From positions 310,001 through 374,000 of the forward strand of contig NZ_CANMSJ010000001.1 in the NCBI RefSeq assembly GCF_947500605.1: 64,000 nt of DNA, given 5' to 3'. This DNA is from an uncultured Lacinutrix sp. (GTDB lineage: Bacteria > Bacteroidota > Bacteroidia > Flavobacteriales > Flavobacteriaceae). The position numbers and the translations under genes are program-made. The notes under the pieces were generated by a model that ran no database searches, was not told the origin of the DNA, and saw nothing but the letters and a program-made list of their open reading frames with translations. Of this stretch, positions 59,550-64,000 are shown in pieces (position 1 is the first letter of the stretch; each line of letters begins with the position of its first letter).

Positions 59550-60080
59550 ATGCAGAATTTAAAAACACACTATCATCCAGAGGTTATAGACCTCGAAAAC
59601 AAATCTGTCTTTACAAGGTTAGCCACAAGAAGTATTGTTGTTAATGGCGATTCTATTTTACTACTTTACACTAAAAGATATGAAGATTATAGTCTGCCTG
59701 GAGGTGGTTTAGATCTAGACGAAGATAAAATAGAAGGCATGAAAAGAGAGCTTAACGAAGAAACTGGAGCCCAAAACATTAGAAACATTAAGCCTTTTGG
59801 TATTTACGAAGAATACAGACCTTGGTACAAACCAGATTTCGATGTACAACACATGATTTCCTATTGCTACACCTGCGATATTAACACACAACTTGGCAAT
59901 ACAAGTTTAGAAGCCTACGAAACAAATAATGGCATGAAAGCAGTTTGGGTTAATATACACACAGCAATTGCTCATAATATTAAAATAATGGCTACAAGCG
60001 ATAAAAAAGGCATTTCTATAGAACGAGAAACCTTTTTATTACAACAAATAGCCAAAAGCAAGACACTCAGTATTATTTAA
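59550..60080 (+). CDS. NUDIX hydrolase
   Basis: GGGLDLDEDKIEGMKRELNEETGA Nudix box-like. Confidence 0.9.
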   Translation: MQNLKTHYHPEVIDLENKSVFTRLATRSIVVNGDSILLLYTKRYEDYSLPGGGLDLDEDKIEGMKRELNEETGAQNIRNIKPFGIYEEYRPWYKPDFDVQHMISYCYTCDINTQLGNTSLEAYETNNGMKAVWVNIHTAIAHNIKIMATSDKKGISIERETFLLQQIAKSKTLSII

Positions 60081-60086
60081 TACACC

Positions 60087-60119
60087 AAAAGCATAAATTA
60101 AACGGTTTATGCTTTTTTT
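60087..60119 (+). terminator. Intrinsic terminator
   Basis: AAAGCATAAAttaaacggTTTATGCTTTTTTT. Confidence 0.85.
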
Positions 60120-60215
60120 ATGCCATAACCACGTTTAAAACATATAACAACTATCCTATTTATTTGGGCTGTAACCATTTTACAATACTTAGTTTTACTG
60201 TTTCTAATACAACAC

Positions 60216-61010
60216 ATGCGATATTTTATACATTTAGGCTTTAATGGTAACGATTATAGTGGATGGCAAAAACAAAAAGCCACTACAAATACGGTACAAG
60301 AAGTGATAGAAAATACACTTTCTCAAATATTTAAAAAAAATATTAGCGTTTATGGTTGTGGCAGAACAGATGCAGGCGTTCATGCAAGTCAATATGTAAT
60401 TCAAATTAATTTAGACGAAGCACCAACATTCGATTTAAAATTCCGGATGAATAAAAACCTACCCAACAGCATCGCAGTATTTGAAATTATAGAAGTTACC
60501 GTAGAGCAACATTGCCGTTACCACGCAACAGCGCGTTCTTACGACTATTTTATACATTGGCACAAAAACCCAATACTCCATAACAAAAGCTCCTTTTACC
60601 AAGATTATAAGTTAGATTTCGAGGTGATGAAACAAGCCACTGCGCTTATTCGTGAAACCAAAAACTTTAAAGCCTTTTGCAAACAACCCGATTTATACCA
60701 TAATACCTATTGTAACATTACCGACTGCCAACTCTATATTAACGAAGCACAAGGCAGAATGCGTTTTACAATAACCAGTAACCGTTTTCTTCGCGGCATG
60801 ATTAGAATTTGCGTCTTTTATCTGCTAGAAGTTGGTCGTGGTAAAATAACTTTAGACACGTTTAAACAAATTTTAAACCAGGAAAAAGAGTTAAAAATAA
60901 CCTATGCTGCACATCCAAATGGTCTTTTTTTAAGTAAGATTGAATATCCCTTTTTAAAACTAGACGATACTCATAATTTGGTAAAGATGCTTAGTTTTGG
61001 TTTGGAGTAA
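60216..61010 (+). CDS. truA: tRNA pseudouridine synthase A
   Basis: YFIHLGFNGNDYSGWQKQ, VYGCGRTDAGVHASQYV, FTITSNRFLRGMIRICV. Confidence 0.94.
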   Translation: MRYFIHLGFNGNDYSGWQKQKATTNTVQEVIENTLSQIFKKNISVYGCGRTDAGVHASQYVIQINLDEAPTFDLKFRMNKNLPNSIAVFEIIEVTVEQHCRYHATARSYDYFIHWHKNPILHNKSSFYQDYKLDFEVMKQATALIRETKNFKAFCKQPDLYHNTYCNITDCQLYINEAQGRMRFTITSNRFLRGMIRICVFYLLEVGRGKITLDTFKQILNQEKELKITYAAHPNGLFLSKIEYPFLKLDDTHNLVKMLSFGLE

Positions 61011-61239
61011 TTGTTTGTGTTTAAAAGCTTTATTTATATTTGGTTTTGAAGTTAATAGTGAGTCGACAAATGCATTAACATGTGTTAATAAACTGTTGAA
61101 ATGTTTGCTATCTAAAAGAAATATTCAGATTTTAAAATATTAACTTCGTTTGATGATTTTTATAAAAAAGGAATGTTGTTTATCAATGGTATATGCCGTA
61201 TTTAATAAATATAAACAGTAGGGATAATCAAGATTGAGC

Positions 61240-64000
61240 ATGAAAAACATACTAATTGATACATGTAGTTGGATAAATTTGTTGAGTGAAGATTTTAATA
61301 AATTATTACCACACTTAGAGTTTTGGAAAAACAATAATTGTATTAGAATTATAAGTCATGAAAAAATAATTGAAGAATGGAATTTTCATAAAGATAGACA
61401 CAAAAAAAGATTAGCAGACTCATTAAATACAAAATACAATCATACTAGAGCGGTTGCTAAAAAAGAAAGAATCTCTATTCTTGAAACATTAAGCCCTAAT
61501 TTAGATGAAATTGAGAATCAGATAAAATTAATAGATGATTTATTAATTGACTCAAAGATATTAAAAACTTCAGATGAGATTAAGGTGTTTTGTGCAGATT
61601 GGCAAATATCAAAAAAAGCACCATTTCATGATAAAGTAGATAGTATGAAAGACGCTTACATAATTTTTTCTGCTTTAAATCACTTCACCGATGTTAACGA
61701 AGAATTTATTTTTATATCAGATAATAAAAATGATTTTGGTTCTAAAACCAATCCAAACTCTGAAATACATCCAGAGATTCTTGAAAACTATTCAGAAGTT
61801 AACTTGCGTTATTTTAAAGATATCGGCAAAGCTATTAACACCTTAAGACAAGAATTACCAATTTCTTTATTACCTGAAGAAATAAATAGCACTAGTATAA
61901 CTAGTATAGAAAACGAAGTAGTTATCGATAAAACAAAACCTATATTAGAACAAGTCTATGATTATATATCAATAAGACACAAAGAAATCAAGTTTTATCC
62001 AATTTCACTTTTTATAAATAATTATCCTTTTAAAATAGACTCAACTAACTATTATTCTACTTTTAATTTAAGCACTGACAATGAAGAATTAATTGAATTA
62101 TTTCAATCTGTTCATATATCAGAAGATAATAAAATTAGTATTATTGATGAGAAATTTTACTATGGTGTTGAGAATTATAAAACAAAAATTAAAACTGTTT
62201 TATTGGGACTGTCTAACAATTTGATATTTAATATTTCCAGTGATGAATCAAGAGAACGAATATCAATAAGATATTCTGAGGCTAAAAACTGTGAATGTCC
62301 AAAATGTAGTTTCAAAAAGTTTAAATTTTATGAATGTTTTGAAAATTTAGATTCATATACAGATAGTATTGAGGACTTGCAAGAAAGTAGTTATTTAAAT
62401 TATAAGATTGGAAATTATTTATTAGCAATAGAAAAGCAAAAAAAAGTATTAATAGAGTATAAAAAAAAACAATTAAATACTTCCTTTTTTATTGCTCAAT
62501 TCAATTTGTCAAAACTATTAATTTTTGCCAGAAACAGTTATTTCGGAGATAATTCAAAAAATGAATTATTAGAAGAATTAAAAACAATTGATTTAGATTA
62601 TGAAGAAACAAATCTATCTTCAAAAGAAAATAAAAAAATAATTAAGTATATTAATGATAGCACTTTCTATAATGATGCTAGAAATAAAATACATGAAACC
62701 TCTCATAAATTAATTGACCAATATTACAGCTCTTTAAATGGAGGTTTAAGTTTAAATAATCATGTTTGGATATTAATAAATGAATTTGCAAAACTTGAAA
62801 TATTTTTATCTAAAAATTATATTGTTTATGATAAATTTAAAGAGTTTCAGGATGTTTTTTCAATCTTTATTGAAGGATTATTTGCTTCACATGCAGTTTC
62901 AGAAAGTCATGAAAATAGTCGCTTAGATAGTTTTGATGATTGGTTAATTATAAATTTACTTCAATATGGGAATTCCGAAATTATTAACAAGTCATATAGA
63001 AGATATAAACTAAAAAAAATTAATTATAAAAAAACCTCTTTAAATGGAGATTCGTTTGAAGAACTTATAGATAACTTCTTTAATAACAATAGTCTTAAGA
63101 AATCTCTTAATGAAAACTGTGAGAGAGATAACCGTAGATTCTGGGAACATTATAATAGAGTTTTCAAAAACATATTAGCCTTAGTATCTATTTCTAATTT
63201 TGAAAAAGAATTTATTAATTCATTTTCAAAACAACTTGTTAATTATTTAGAAAATGAACCGTTTATTCAGAGGCAGAGTATTAAGGAAATAAGTGTATTT
63301 TTATATCGTTGTGGTAAACAAATAGATAGCGAATTGATTTATAGGTTTTTTGATTTAGGAATAAATAATTCTTTCTATCATGATTCGAATTTTTATGAGT
63401 CAATATTAAGTACTTTAGATAGAGAAAATAAACATTTAAATATAACAGTAAAGCAATTTGAAACAATAAAAAGTATTTCTTTTAACGAGTGTACTTTTTG
63501 TAGCCGTAGACATGAAAACACATTAATTATTCCACTTTACAGGATAATTGATAATTTGGATTTCAAAAAAGAGATAGTTAGTATGATTCAAGCAAAACTT
63601 AAGGGAAGTTTTTCTTTTGACTTGTTTTACGAAGCTAGTATACTGGAATTAATACCTCTTAATAACGAAATGTTAATCAAAGCAATAGAAGTGTCAATAC
63701 CGAGAAGTCGCTTGGCATCATCTAATAGTCTTTTTTCTAATGTAGATGATAATCGATTTGTTAAATTAAATTCCATATTAAACTTATGCTTTAAATTTAA
63801 TATTGATACAACAACAGAACAATTTACTCCTTTACGAAAACTTGATTCTTATTATGATTGGTTGTTAGATATGGATAATTTTAATTATGATCTATTTAAA
63901 GCTAAATGGATTGGAGAATATTCTACTAGATTTTACTATGAAAAAATTTACAATAATAAGATAGTAAAGGAGAAATTAGATAGCATTATCAAATATAATT
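61240..64000 (+). CDS. Large PIN-domain (DUF4935-like) protein, 3'-truncated by window edge
   Basis: Hand translation from ATG 61240 is open for 920 codons to the edge: MKNILIDTCSWINLL..., KDAYIIFSALNHF...FIFISDNKNDFGS PIN-like acidic residues; CECPKCSFKKFKFYEC and CTFCSRRH cysteine clusters. Absent from the supplied ORF track (no stop in window). Confidence 0.75.
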   Translation, partial: MKNILIDTCSWINLLSEDFNKLLPHLEFWKNNNCIRIISHEKIIEEWNFHKDRHKKRLADSLNTKYNHTRAVAKKERISILETLSPNLDEIENQIKLIDDLLIDSKILKTSDEIKVFCADWQISKKAPFHDKVDSMKDAYIIFSALNHFTDVNEEFIFISDNKNDFGSKTNPNSEIHPEILENYSEVNLRYFKDIGKAINTLRQELPISLLPEEINSTSITSIENEVVIDKTKPILEQVYDYISIRHKEIKFYPISLFINNYPFKIDSTNYYSTFNLSTDNEELIELFQSVHISEDNKISIIDEKFYYGVENYKTKIKTVLLGLSNNLIFNISSDESRERISIRYSEAKNCECPKCSFKKFKFYECFENLDSYTDSIEDLQESSYLNYKIGNYLLAIEKQKKVLIEYKKKQLNTSFFIAQFNLSKLLIFARNSYFGDNSKNELLEELKTIDLDYEETNLSSKENKKIIKYINDSTFYNDARNKIHETSHKLIDQYYSSLNGGLSLNNHVWILINEFAKLEIFLSKNYIVYDKFKEFQDVFSIFIEGLFASHAVSESHENSRLDSFDDWLIINLLQYGNSEIINKSYRRYKLKKINYKKTSLNGDSFEELIDNFFNNNSLKKSLNENCERDNRRFWEHYNRVFKNILALVSISNFEKEFINSFSKQLVNYLENEPFIQRQSIKEISVFLYRCGKQIDSELIYRFFDLGINNSFYHDSNFYESILSTLDRENKHLNITVKQFETIKSISFNECTFCSRRHENTLIIPLYRIIDNLDFKKEIVSMIQAKLKGSFSFDLFYEASILELIPLNNEMLIKAIEVSIPRSRLASSNSLFSNVDDNRFVKLNSILNLCFKFNIDTTTEQFTPLRKLDSYYDWLLDMDNFNYDLFKAKWIGEYSTRFYYEKIYNNKIVKEKLDSIIKYN

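Noticed and set aside
61140-61334. 64-aa minus ORF overlapping the PIN gene start
   Set aside because: Antisense to the long PIN-domain frame, no features.
63281-63466. 61-aa minus ORF at the right end
   Set aside because: Lies inside the open 920-codon PIN-protein frame on the + strand.

Overview
64-kb AT-rich chromosomal window from a Bacteroidota member, most likely Flavobacteriaceae (inferred from protein families, TAnnTTTG-type promoters and codon style). Most of it is ordinary: Old Yellow Enzyme, alcohol dehydrogenase, MacAB-TolC efflux, RNA helicases, topoisomerase III, rRNA/tRNA modification enzymes, MscS channel, type-I-like secretion operon, branched-chain ketoacid dehydrogenase E1, UDG, NUDIX, ALDH, TruA. 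Points of interest: (1) a very compact (65 nt) SAM-I-like riboswitch core on the minus strand upstream of an NhaC-family transporter, with both halves of the usual pseudoknot and P4 absent; (2) a long co-directional cluster of MacAB-TolC, two YHYH proteins, PEBP, a lipoprotein, and LytS/LytTR regulators; (3) three large, STAND/PIN-type putative defence proteins: a NACHT-like NTPase with a C-terminal TOPRIM-like motif truncated at the left edge, a membrane-anchored STAND NTPase flanked by short repeats, and a PIN-domain giant truncated at the right edge that is missing from the ORF track; (4) two micro-ORFs separated by an (ATCA)8 tract; (5) several dispersed intergenic hairpin repeats. No tRNA, rRNA, CRISPR or transposase was recognised. 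All family calls are from reading the sequence; no searches were run.
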